From NCBI GenBank assembly GCA_003133815.1, contig PKZR01000167.1, positions 1-9,874 of the forward strand: 9,874 bases of DNA, written 5' to 3'. Origin of the DNA: Limisphaerales bacterium. GTDB taxonomy: Bacteria; Verrucomicrobiota; Verrucomicrobiia; Limisphaerales; UBA11358. Under the pieces are notes generated by a model. That model made no database searches. It saw nothing but the letters and a program-made list of their open reading frames with translations, and was not told the origin of the DNA. The stretch's first letter is position 1, and each line of letters begins with the position of its first letter. Of this stretch, positions 1-5,452 are shown piece by piece. A program made the translations under genes and the position numbers.

Positions 1-59
1 GTGCAACGCGATTGTTTTTTCTTTCGCGCCGCTCGGCAACGTGTTTTCATCGGCGCATG

Positions 60-911
60 ATGCGTGTTAAATTTTGGGGCGTGCGTGGCTCGATCCCGAC
101 GCCGGGGCTTGGCACGGTGCGTTATGGAGGCAACACAACCTGCGTCGAAATCCGCGTGGGTGATGAAATCATCATTCTTGACGCTGGCACAGGATTGCGC
201 CCGCTCGGTCTTTCGCTGCTGAAGGAATTCAAAAAACAGCCTTTAAATCTAACGATGCTGTTGACACACACGCATTGGGATCACATTCAGGGATTGCCGT
301 TTTTTCCGCCAATTTACAACCCAAGCTGTCGGATGAAAATTGTCGGCTGCCATGGCGCCCGCAAGGGATTGTCCGCGATGCTTACCGGCCAGATGGAAAG
401 CACATATTTTCCTGTCGCGTTCGACAAGCTGCCGAGCAACATCCAGATTGAAGAGCTGAAGGACTTTAATTTCGACATTGGCCCGGTCATTGTTCGGGCG
501 TTGCGCGCGAACCATCCGGGGATGTGTGTCGGTTACCGGCTGTTTTCGCCCGACGGCATCGTTTCGTTTTTTCCCGACACGGAGCCGCGCACCGGCGGTA
601 TTGACCGTGAAATGGTCGAGTTCGTCCGGGATTCCGACGTTCTCATCTTGGACTCCCAATATGACCGGGCTGGATACAAGAAACATATTGGCTGGGGACA
701 TGGTTGTGTGGACGATTCCGTGGCGCTGGCGTTGCAGGCAAACGTGAAACTGCTTCTGTTTTTCCACCACGATCCGGACAGCGACGACAAAAAAATTGAC
801 GGTTTTGTAAAACACGCACGCAAGCTTGTGGCCAAGGCAAAATCAAAAATGAAAGTTGATGCCGCGAGCGAGGGGATGACGATTCAGTTGCCGACTGGAA
901 AACTGCGTTGA
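60..911 (+). CDS. MBL-fold metallo-hydrolase (PhnP/Lactamase_B_2-like)
   Basis: This 283-residue protein is a metallo-beta-lactamase-fold hydrolase, probably a cytoplasmic phosphodiesterase-type enzyme; the substrate cannot be read from the sequence. Visible features: an N-terminal FWGVRGSIPTPG strand (residues 5-16), GGNTTC (23-28), LDAGTG (40-45), the metal-binding HTHWDH motif (H70, H72, D74, H75), a further His at 152, PDT with D173, LDSQYD with D198, and the C-terminal FFHHD (H236/H237). The full set of metal ligands expected for a two-metal active site therefore appears present. I chose the ATG at 60 because family members begin MRVxFWGVRGS. An ATG at 57 and an in-frame TTG at 12 are alternatives; there is no clear Shine-Dalgarno for any of them. 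No signal peptide is seen. The gene ends 16 bases before the convergent ubiE. Family call is firm; the exact activity is not. Confidence 0.88.
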   Translation: MRVKFWGVRGSIPTPGLGTVRYGGNTTCVEIRVGDEIIILDAGTGLRPLGLSLLKEFKKQPLNLTMLLTHTHWDHIQGLPFFPPIYNPSCRMKIVGCHGARKGLSAMLTGQMESTYFPVAFDKLPSNIQIEELKDFNFDIGPVIVRALRANHPGMCVGYRLFSPDGIVSFFPDTEPRTGGIDREMVEFVRDSDVLILDSQYDRAGYKKHIGWGHGCVDDSVALALQANVKLLLFFHHDPDSDDKKIDGFVKHARKLVAKAKSKMKVDAASEGMTIQLPTGKLR

Positions 912-927
912 TTTTATAGCGCGCGAT

Positions 928-1668
928 TTAAACCGGTTTTTCTCCATAATTAATCGCCATTGCTCCGCCGAGGAGATTTATCACTCGCACGTTGGCGAGC
1001 TTCAGACCGCGCATTTTTTCGGCGACAGCCATTTGCGCCGGATAATGTTTCAGTGATTCCAAAATGTAGGCGTAAGCCTGCGGATTGCCGCAAAACAGAA
1101 GGCCGATGAGCGGCACGGAGCATTTCAAGTGGGTGAAATAAATCGCTCGCCAAAGCGCGTTCGCCGGCTTGCCAAATTCGAGAACGATCAATCGCGCGCC
1201 TGGCTTGGCTACGCGCAGCATTTCTTCAAGGCCGCGCTCCCAGCTTGCCAGATTCCGCAATCCGTAGCCGACGGTTATGATGTCGAACGAATTTTCGGGA
1301 AACGGGATTTGCTGGGCATCTCCCTGGATGAAATTAGGAGTTGGAAGTTGGGAGATGGAAGTTGGGGATTTTAATTTCTGACTTCGGGCCTTTGCGACTT
1401 CGAGCATTTTTTCGCTGAAATCCAGTCCGGTCGTTTCCGCTCCACTTCGGGCAAGCACGAGCGCAATGTCGCCAGTGCCGCAGCATAAATCGAGTGCGCA
1501 ATCGCCGGGTTTTACGTTGGCAAGCCGGACGACGCGGCGTTTCCACAGCCGGTGCAGGCCGAAACTTTGCAGGTCATTCAGCAAATCGTATCGTCTCGCA
1601 ATGGAGGCGAAAAGGTCGTTGACCTTGGCGGCACGTTGATGGCCGGGCGAATAGAAGACGTTGCTCAT
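928..1668 (-). CDS. ubiE: UbiE/MenG demethylmenaquinone (ubiquinone) C-methyltransferase
   Basis: This 246-residue SAM-dependent methyltransferase performs the ring C-methylation step of menaquinone and/or ubiquinone synthesis. The UbiE signature YDLLN...SFGLHRLW is at residues 28-42. The SAM-binding motif I LDLCCGTGD is at 59-67, an acidic motif II GLDFSEKML at 81-89, FDIITVGYGLRNL at 129-140, and the second UbiE signature RVAKPGARLIVLEFG at 152-166. Length matches the family (about 230-260 residues). The start at 1668 (MSNVFYSPG) is preferred: an in-frame extension upstream to 1872 would run antisense through the response regulator start and has no UbiE homology. A 14-base tandem repeat encodes part of residues 100-111, making the linker between motif II and PFP slightly long. 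The gene is divergent from the response regulator. MenG would be the better name if the host makes only menaquinone. Confidence 0.93.
   Translation of the reverse strand: MSNVFYSPGHQRAAKVNDLFASIARRYDLLNDLQSFGLHRLWKRRVVRLANVKPGDCALDLCCGTGDIALVLARSGAETTGLDFSEKMLEVAKARSQKLKSPTSISQLPTPNFIQGDAQQIPFPENSFDIITVGYGLRNLASWERGLEEMLRVAKPGARLIVLEFGKPANALWRAIYFTHLKCSVPLIGLLFCGNPQAYAYILESLKHYPAQMAVAEKMRGLKLANVRVINLLGGAMAINYGEKPV
1336..1369. repeat. imperfect 14-bp tandem repeat inside ubiE
   Basis: GGAAGTTGGG occurs at 1343-1352 and again at 1357-1366, a period of 14 bases within a purine-rich, low-complexity stretch. It lies in-frame in ubiE, where the minus strand encodes a Ser/Thr/Pro-rich linker (residues about 100-111). 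The composition differs from the surrounding coding sequence, suggesting a small slippage expansion tolerated in a loop. Confidence 0.6.
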
Positions 1669-1752
1669 GCGGGCATTCTGCACGATGAACGGTTTGTAAT
1701 CAAAGGGGATAAAATTACTTTGCTCGGATGGATGAGCTTTGCTATTGTGCGC

Positions 1753-1764
1753 CCTCAATTGAGG
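1753..1764. promoter_or_regulatory. 12-bp perfect palindrome in the divergent ubiE / response-regulator region
   Basis: CCTCAATTGAGG is its own reverse complement and sits in the 121-base divergent intergenic region, 26 bases upstream of the response regulator ATG. A -10-like TATAAC follows at 1774-1779, but no convincing -35 stands at the right distance. The palindrome could be an operator for either gene. A 12-base palindrome can also arise by chance, so this is a weak call. Confidence 0.25.
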
Positions 1765-1789
1765 CCGTTGGATTATAACTGCAATATTT

Positions 1790-2224
1790 ATGAGCACCGA
1801 AGCTGCGCCAGACGAAAAGAAGAAGATTCTGGTCATTGATGATAACGAAATCATCCTCAAGACGACTTCCATGAAGTTGATGAGCGCAGGCTATCAGGTG
1901 TCTACCGCGCTGGATGGGTCTGAGGGCGTCGCGCTGGTGCGCAAGGAAAAGCCAGATCTGGTTCTGCTCGATATCACGTTTCCTGCGGATGTCGGCGGCG
2001 TCTCCTGGGATGGATTCCGCATCATGGACTGGCTGCACCGTGTGGATGAAACGAAAAAGATCCCCATTATAATCATCAGCGGCGTGGTTGAGGAAAAAAA
2101 CAAGCAGCGTGCGGCGGCCAGTGGTGCGATCGCGTTTTTTCCCAAGCCTGTGAATTTCGACGAAATGATCAAACTCATCCGCACGACGTTGAGCGCGCCT
2201 GCGACCGGCACGCCGCCGGCGTGA
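1790..2224 (+). CDS. single-domain response regulator (CheY-like receiver)
   Basis: This 144-residue protein is a receiver domain without an output domain. It should accept a phosphoryl group from a histidine kinase or phosphotransfer protein in the cytoplasm. The acidic pair is D17-D18 (ILVIDDNE), the phospho-acceptor is D61 (DLVLLDITFP), the switch Ser is S97 (IIIISG) and the conserved Lys is K119 (FFPKP). All catalytic and switch residues are therefore present. The loop after the acceptor Asp is somewhat long (PADVGGVSWDGF, 65-76). The C-terminus ends in a short Ala/Pro/Thr tail, not a DNA-binding domain. No kinase gene lies beside it; a DHp-like mini-protein follows after the tRNA-Gly gene. 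The ATG start gives a protein that begins a few residues before the first receiver strand, as usual. Confidence 0.9.
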   Translation: MSTEAAPDEKKKILVIDDNEIILKTTSMKLMSAGYQVSTALDGSEGVALVRKEKPDLVLLDITFPADVGGVSWDGFRIMDWLHRVDETKKIPIIIISGVVEEKNKQRAAASGAIAFFPKPVNFDEMIKLIRTTLSAPATGTPPA

Positions 2225-2230
2225 TTGGTG

Positions 2231-2258
2231 TTGCAAATCGGCTTCGATTTTGTAAATT
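2231..2258 (+). promoter_or_regulatory. candidate promoter of tRNA-Gly
   Basis: TTGCAA at 2231-2236 and TAAATT at 2253-2258 are separated by 16 bases. They would place a start about 10 bases before the mature tRNA-Gly 5' end. Each hexamer matches the sigma-70 consensus at 4 of 6 positions. The tRNA could also be co-transcribed with the upstream response regulator. Confidence 0.3.
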
Positions 2259-2274
2259 ACTTTTGTTTCTGGAA

Positions 2275-2351
2275 GCGAGCGTAGCTCAGCCTGGTAGAGC
2301 ATCACGTTGCCAACGTGAGTGTCGAGGGTTCGAATCCCTTCGCTCGCTCCA
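2275..2351 (+). tRNA. tRNA-Gly (anticodon GCC)
   Basis: The full cloverleaf can be drawn. The acceptor stem is GCGAGCG (2275-2281) with CGCTCGC (2341-2347), and the D stem GCTC/GAGC. The anticodon stem TCACG/CGTGA encloses loop TTGCCAA (2307-2313) with anticodon GCC at 2309-2311. The T arm is GAGGG-TTCGAAT-CCCTT. The discriminator is T at 2348, as is normal for bacterial tRNA-Gly, and CCA is encoded at 2349-2351. The gene lies between the receiver gene and the DHp-like small protein, on the same strand. Confidence 0.97.
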
Positions 2352-2415
2352 ATTTCAAAATCTTCTGTAGCAAACCGGCTTGATTTCAAGCGGCCTTCAG
2401 CGGATTATCTCGCCA

Positions 2416-2670
2416 ATGCCTTTGCCAAGCGAATCTGTCACCCTCACGGCCGCGCAAATCGCCGAGTTGAACAAAAAGCTCGCCGACCTGCGTCACAGCG
2501 TGAATAATAATCTCGCGCTTATCATTGCGGCAGCAGAAATCATGCGCCTACAGCCGGAATCCACCGCGCGGATGCAGAAACGGCTGGCGGAAAAGCCGCA
2601 CGAAATAGCTGAAGTAGTCGCAAAGTTTTCGCGTGACATGGAGGCCGCATTGCACATCACAAGGCCTTGA
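2416..2670 (+). CDS. 84-residue DHp-like (histidine-kinase phosphoacceptor-like) small protein
   Basis: I do not recognise a named family. The predicted 84-residue protein is almost entirely helical and soluble. Residues 22-43 (LADLRHSVNNNLALIIAAAEIM) strongly recall the H-box of histidine-kinase DHp domains, which typically read LxHDLNNxLxxIxGxAEL. H27 is followed by an Asn run at 30-32, and a second helix (about 50-80) could complete a two-helix hairpin. There is no ATP-binding domain, transmembrane segment or signal peptide. It may be a phosphotransfer or phosphatase partner of the receiver encoded just upstream, but that is inference. The ATG at 2416 is preferred; an in-frame TTG at 2380 would add 12 residues. 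No clear Shine-Dalgarno is visible for either. Coding status is likely because the H-box-like pattern is unlikely by chance. Confidence 0.65.
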   Translation: MPLPSESVTLTAAQIAELNKKLADLRHSVNNNLALIIAAAEIMRLQPESTARMQKRLAEKPHEIAEVVAKFSRDMEAALHITRP

Positions 2671-2730
2671 GCTTGTAACTGTCCGCACTGCTTGCCCGTC
2701 TAAATCAATCGCAATAAACTGCCGCGCTGG

Positions 2731-3267
2731 ATGATTATGAAAGCTCTTAAATCAATTCTTTATTTCGCCACAATGGCAATTGGATTGGCAAACTTTACCG
2801 CGCAGGCGCAGTCGACCGGGCAGCGGCAACAAGGTTTTCTCGCGGGTGAAAGGTATTTCCCGGCGCTCAGCCGCGTGCTGACGGATGACCAGCGCCAATC
2901 ATTCCGCGCAATCGTAGAAGCGCAGTCCTCAGCAATCCGGCCTCTTGAGGAAAAAATGCGTGCAACCCGCAAGGTGTTGCTTGAAGAAATCGCTGGCGGA
3001 AAATTCGACGAAACCTCCGCCCGCCAGAGTGCAGAAGAATCGGCGAAAGCTGAAGCGGATCTGACGGTGATATTTGCGAAGGCGCTGTCGCAATTACAAC
3101 CGCCCCTCTCGGCGCAGCAAATCGCGCAGATGAAAAATTTCCAGCGTGGCCAGTATCAATCGCAATTCGCAGCGCAGACGGAAGTTGAGCCGCCTCCAAA
3201 AATGGATTTGCCGCCGGCGCTGCCTCGCGACTCAAACGATCTGCCGGTTATTACGCCGCAGAACTGA
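2731..3267 (+). CDS. secreted LTXXQ-motif (Spy/CpxP-like, Metal_resist-type) protein
   Basis: This 178-residue protein has a clear Sec signal peptide: Lys near the N-terminus (MIMKALK), a hydrophobic core (about 8-22) and an AQA cleavage site at 24-26. The mature part is helical and rich in Gln, Glu and Ala. It carries two LTXXQ-type motifs, LTDDQR (50-55) and LSAQQ (126-130), as in periplasmic Spy/CpxP chaperones and CnrX-type sensors. The C-terminal 30 residues are Pro-rich and probably disordered. The role is probably periplasmic stress or protein-quality control, inferred from family resemblance. It precedes the sigma-factor cassette by 58 bases on the same strand and may be its target or partner. 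Translation may start at the ATG at 2731 or at 2737; neither has a good ribosome binding site. Confidence 0.75.
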   Translation: MIMKALKSILYFATMAIGLANFTAQAQSTGQRQQGFLAGERYFPALSRVLTDDQRQSFRAIVEAQSSAIRPLEEKMRATRKVLLEEIAGGKFDETSARQSAEESAKAEADLTVIFAKALSQLQPPLSAQQIAQMKNFQRGQYQSQFAAQTEVEPPPKMDLPPALPRDSNDLPVITPQN

Positions 3268-3290
3268 AATCCCAAAACGGCTTTTGGATT
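3268..3290 (+). other. hairpin immediately after the LTXXQ gene stop codon
   Basis: AAAA (3274-3277) pairs with TTTT (3282-3285) around a CGGC loop. The stem extends through CC/GG and AAT/ATT with one bulged C at 3271, giving about 9 base pairs starting right after the TGA. No U tract follows directly, so it is not a convincing intrinsic terminator. It may be a processing or attenuation hairpin before the sigma-factor gene. Confidence 0.35.
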
Positions 3291-3325
3291 TGGCTTCACA
3301 AATTTTTCCGGCAAACTCGCTTGAA

Positions 3326-3901
3326 ATGGAACGGACTGAAGCGGAACTGATCGCTGCGGTGCTGAAAGGCGATGCCGCCAGCTTCGAGCCGCTTGTCCAG
3401 AAATATTCGCCGCGTGTTTTCGCCACCGCGCGCCGCTATGCCCGCCGCGACAGCGAGGTTGAGGACATCGCGCAGGAAGTATGGCTCAAGGCGTTCGACA
3501 AGCTGAAAAGTTTTCGCGGCGAGGCACCGTTTGAGCACTGGCTCATGCGGATGACCGTGCGGACATGCTACGATTTTTTGCGCGGCCACCAGCGCAACCG
3601 CGAGTCGTCGTTTTCAGAATTGAGCGAGCCGGAAAACGACTGGCTGGAGCGGTTCGTCACCGCACCGGAAGCCGCAAGCGACAACGCAGACGCGGCGAAA
3701 CTGCTCATTGGACGCGTGATGGAAAAGCTTTCACCATCGGCCCGGCTGGTGATTACTTTGTTGGAAATTGAAGACCGCTCGGTGAAGGAAATCGCGCGAT
3801 TGACAGGCTGGTCGGTGCCGCTGGTGAAGGTGCGAGCCTTTCGCGCGCGAGCTGAGATGCGGAAAATACTGGCCAAAATGACAAAAGACAAATACTTATG
3901 A
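3326..3901 (+). CDS. ECF-type RNA polymerase sigma-70 family sigma factor
   Basis: This 191-residue protein directs RNA polymerase to a dedicated promoter set. Sigma region 2 spans about residues 24-90. It includes the core-binding DIAQEVWLKAF segment (47-57) and the -10-recognition FEHWLMRMTVRTCYDFLR helix (69-86). A variable linker (91-130) follows, then region 4 with its helix-turn-helix, LSPSARLVITLLEIEDRSVKEIARLTG... (135-180). No region 1.1 or 3 is present, as expected for the ECF group. The ATG at 3326 (MERTEAELIAAVLKGD) matches the usual ECF N-terminus; an in-frame extension upstream to 3146 overlaps the preceding gene and is not sigma-like. A small membrane protein and an anchored LTXXQ protein follow, which suggests control by sequestration at the membrane. 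Confidence 0.92.
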   Translation: MERTEAELIAAVLKGDAASFEPLVQKYSPRVFATARRYARRDSEVEDIAQEVWLKAFDKLKSFRGEAPFEHWLMRMTVRTCYDFLRGHQRNRESSFSELSEPENDWLERFVTAPEAASDNADAAKLLIGRVMEKLSPSARLVITLLEIEDRSVKEIARLTGWSVPLVKVRAFRARAEMRKILAKMTKDKYL

Positions 3902-3911
3902 TTGTAACCGC

Positions 3912-3928
3912 ACGCGGGATAACCGCGT
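3912..3928 (+). other. short G+C hairpin between sigma and membrane-protein genes
   Basis: ACGCGG (3912-3917) and CCGCGT (3923-3928) form a 6-bp stem with a GATAA loop in the 46-base gap after the sigma-factor stop. It ends 10 bases before the GGAG ribosome binding site (3939-3942) of the next gene. It could modulate mRNA stability or translation; the evidence is only the complementarity. Confidence 0.3.
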
Positions 3929-3947
3929 CTGAAAAAGTGGAGCAAAC

Positions 3948-4253
3948 ATGAATCTTGCTGAACTGCAAAAAAAATTGATCGCCGTAGCCCGCACGGAAGT
4001 GCTGGATGACCGCGTGCCGTATGCCTTTGAGAAGCGCGTGAGCGCGCTGCTTGCGTCACGCGTCGCGCCGCAAAATCTGGATTTGTGGGTGCGCGGGCTC
4101 TGGCGTTCTGCGATTTCATGCGTGGCGGTCGCGATGCTTTGCGGCGCATGGACGTTTTTCACTCCGGCGACTTCAGCAAGTTCTGACGATCTCTCGCAGA
4201 ATTTAGAAACGACATTGCTGTCGTCAGTGGATCAAAACGACCAAGCGCCGTGA
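3948..4253 (+). CDS. small single-pass membrane protein, putative anti-sigma factor (CnrY-like topology)
   Basis: This 101-residue protein has a charged N-terminal region (1-50) containing VPYAFEKRVSALL (23-35). One hydrophobic segment follows (about 54-71, SAISCVAVAMLCGAWTFF), then a 30-residue acidic, Ser-rich tail. That fits a cytoplasmic sigma-binding segment, one membrane helix and a short periplasmic tail, the topology of CnrY-type anti-sigma factors. I see no sequence motif such as the ZAS zinc site, so the function rests on size, topology and position directly after the ECF sigma gene. It has a good ribosome binding site, GGAG at 3939-3942, 5 bases before the ATG. Its stop codon overlaps the GTG start of the next gene by 4 bases (GTGA), pointing to translational coupling and a functional pair. 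Confidence 0.7.
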   Translation: MNLAELQKKLIAVARTEVLDDRVPYAFEKRVSALLASRVAPQNLDLWVRGLWRSAISCVAVAMLCGAWTFFTPATSASSDDLSQNLETTLLSSVDQNDQAP

Positions 4254-4735
4254 ATTCGTGGAAAATCATTCTCGCGACCGTGGTGATTTTTGGCGCGGGT
4301 GTTTTTACCGGAGGCTTTCTGGTCAATGACATCCAGCACCAGCACTCGAGAAATTCCCATCATTCGGAAACGCCGGCGACAAATTCCTTTTCCATCACCC
4401 TGTCTAACTTGGTTTCAACCACCAATCAACCGGCGGGGCGCCAGCGTCTTCCGGAAATTTTAAACAAGCAGTTTTTACAGCGGCTGGACGAGGAGTTGCA
4501 TCTGGCATCGGACCAGCGCGAGGCGATCCAAAAAATTATCACAGACAGCCAGAATTTGATGCGCAAGACGGTGCAGGATGCGCGACTGGAAATTCGCGAA
4601 CAACTGACAACGGAACAGCGGGCCCAATTTGATGACCTTGTGAAACGACCAGCGTTGCATCGCACCCAAAATTCTACCAATACTCCGCCAAACTTGGCCG
4701 CGACAAATTCCTTGCCTGTCGCGCAGGCAAAATGA
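4250..4735 (+). CDS. membrane-anchored LTXXQ periplasmic protein, putative CnrX-like sensor
   Basis: This 161-residue protein starts with GTG at 4250, inside the stop of the preceding gene. Residues 5-25 form an N-terminal membrane helix without an obvious cleavage site, so it is probably an anchored periplasmic protein. A His-rich segment follows (H30, H32, H37, H38), then a Thr/Asn/Ser linker. A helical domain comes next, with LASDQREAIQKI (85-96) and the LTXXQ motif LTTEQRAQFDDLV (119-131), typical of the Spy/CpxP/CnrX Metal_resist fold. The tail is Pro/Asn/Thr-rich. In Cnr/Ncc systems such a protein senses metal outside and controls the anti-sigma factor; that role here is inference. The histidines could bind metal but are not in a verified site. 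The gene ends 3 bases from the convergent thymidylate-kinase gene. Confidence 0.75.
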   Translation: MNSWKIILATVVIFGAGVFTGGFLVNDIQHQHSRNSHHSETPATNSFSITLSNLVSTTNQPAGRQRLPEILNKQFLQRLDEELHLASDQREAIQKIITDSQNLMRKTVQDARLEIREQLTTEQRAQFDDLVKRPALHRTQNSTNTPPNLAATNSLPVAQAK

Positions 4736-4738
4736 ATT

Positions 4739-5452
4739 CTATTTTTCCGCGAGCAGCACACGGATTTTTTTTCGCAGTTCCTTGGTGATCGAGCCGACGG
4801 GGCGGTTGGCATCTACGATGGTGAAGCCGTAGGTCTTTTGCAGTTTGCGGAAGGCGCCCTGCATCGCCGTCTGGTATTTCACGAAGCTGTCGAACATATC
4901 GCGCGACAAACCCAGATCCATCCCGCTTTCCCAATAATCCAGCGTCGCGTTTTTCGACAGATTGCGCTGCACGAGTTCCTGCGGCTCGACGGAAAGGTAG
5001 AACACTGCGTCCGGTTCGAGCGCGATTCCGTAAAGATTTTTCAGCCAAGTTTCATCCATGCCGCGGACCATGTCGCGCGCCATGAGCGTGTAAATGTAAC
5101 GGTCAGCCAGCACAATGAAACCCGCCTTTAACGCGGGCAAAATTATGTTGTCCAACTGGTCGGCGAAGTCCGTTGCATAAAAGAGGCTCAAGGTCGTCCG
5201 GCTCAAAATGTTTCCGTGCTGCGCCTTTTCGAGTTCGGAACTGACGAGCGACGAGCGTTTCAATCCGACCTGTACCGTGGCGTGGCCGCTGGTTTCAAGC
5301 CAGTCCACGAGACGCGCAATTTGAGTTGAGCGTCCCGAACCGTCCGCACCCTCGACGACAATTAATTTCCCCGCAAGATCCTCAAGTTTGACGCGCGGAA
5401 TGCCATGGCCGTAAAAACGGCGTTTATTTTTTGAACCATCTGGATTTTTCAT
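4739..5452 (-). CDS. thymidylate kinase-like P-loop protein with Walker A Lys-to-Arg change
   Basis: This 237-residue protein belongs to the thymidylate kinase family (ATP + dTMP to ADP + dTDP). Visible features: P-loop EGADGSGRSTQ (34-44), DRY at 117-119 (ADRYIYTLMARD), EPDAVFYLSV (146-155), and a GMDLGLS segment (177-183) shared with the neighbour. The Walker A Lys is replaced by Arg (R41). The N-terminus is about 15 residues longer than in the paralogue, being polar and basic. The usual DRYxxSSxAYQ motif of classical Tmk is also changed in both copies. Its ATG overlaps the upstream paralogue's TGA by 4 bases, so the two are surely co-expressed. It may be an active divergent enzyme, a specialised nucleotide kinase, or a regulatory partner in a heterodimer; the sequence alone cannot decide. 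Confidence 0.82.
   Translation of the reverse strand: MKNPDGSKNKRRFYGHGIPRVKLEDLAGKLIVVEGADGSGRSTQIARLVDWLETSGHATVQVGLKRSSLVSSELEKAQHGNILSRTTLSLFYATDFADQLDNIILPALKAGFIVLADRYIYTLMARDMVRGMDETWLKNLYGIALEPDAVFYLSVEPQELVQRNLSKNATLDYWESGMDLGLSRDMFDSFVKYQTAMQGAFRKLQKTYGFTIVDANRPVGSITKELRKKIRVLLAEK

Noticed and set aside
12..59. TTG start giving a longer MBL-fold protein
   Set aside because: The extra residues are not family-like, and the conserved MRVKFWGVRGS start is at 60.
249..815. 188-residue minus-strand open frame
   Set aside because: Shadow of the MBL hydrolase gene; the plus strand carries all the metal-binding motifs.
1669..1872. 68-residue N-terminal extension of ubiE
   Set aside because: It is in frame but runs antisense through the response-regulator start and the divergent promoter region, and UbiE homology begins only at MSNVFYSPG.
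1742..2389. 215-residue minus-strand open frame
   Set aside because: It is antisense to the receiver gene and crosses the tRNA-Gly gene; the translation has no recognisable domain.
3268..3290. Intrinsic terminator after the LTXXQ gene
   Set aside because: The stem is A+T-rich with a bulge and is not followed directly by a U tract, so it is recorded only as a hairpin.
3146..3325. 60-residue N-terminal extension of the sigma factor
   Set aside because: It overlaps the end of the upstream LTXXQ gene in another frame, is Arg-rich and has no sigma-factor similarity; the ATG at 3326 gives the usual ECF start.
4838..5131. 97-residue plus-strand open frame
   Set aside because: Shadow of the thymidylate-kinase paralogue; no domain and no ribosome binding site.
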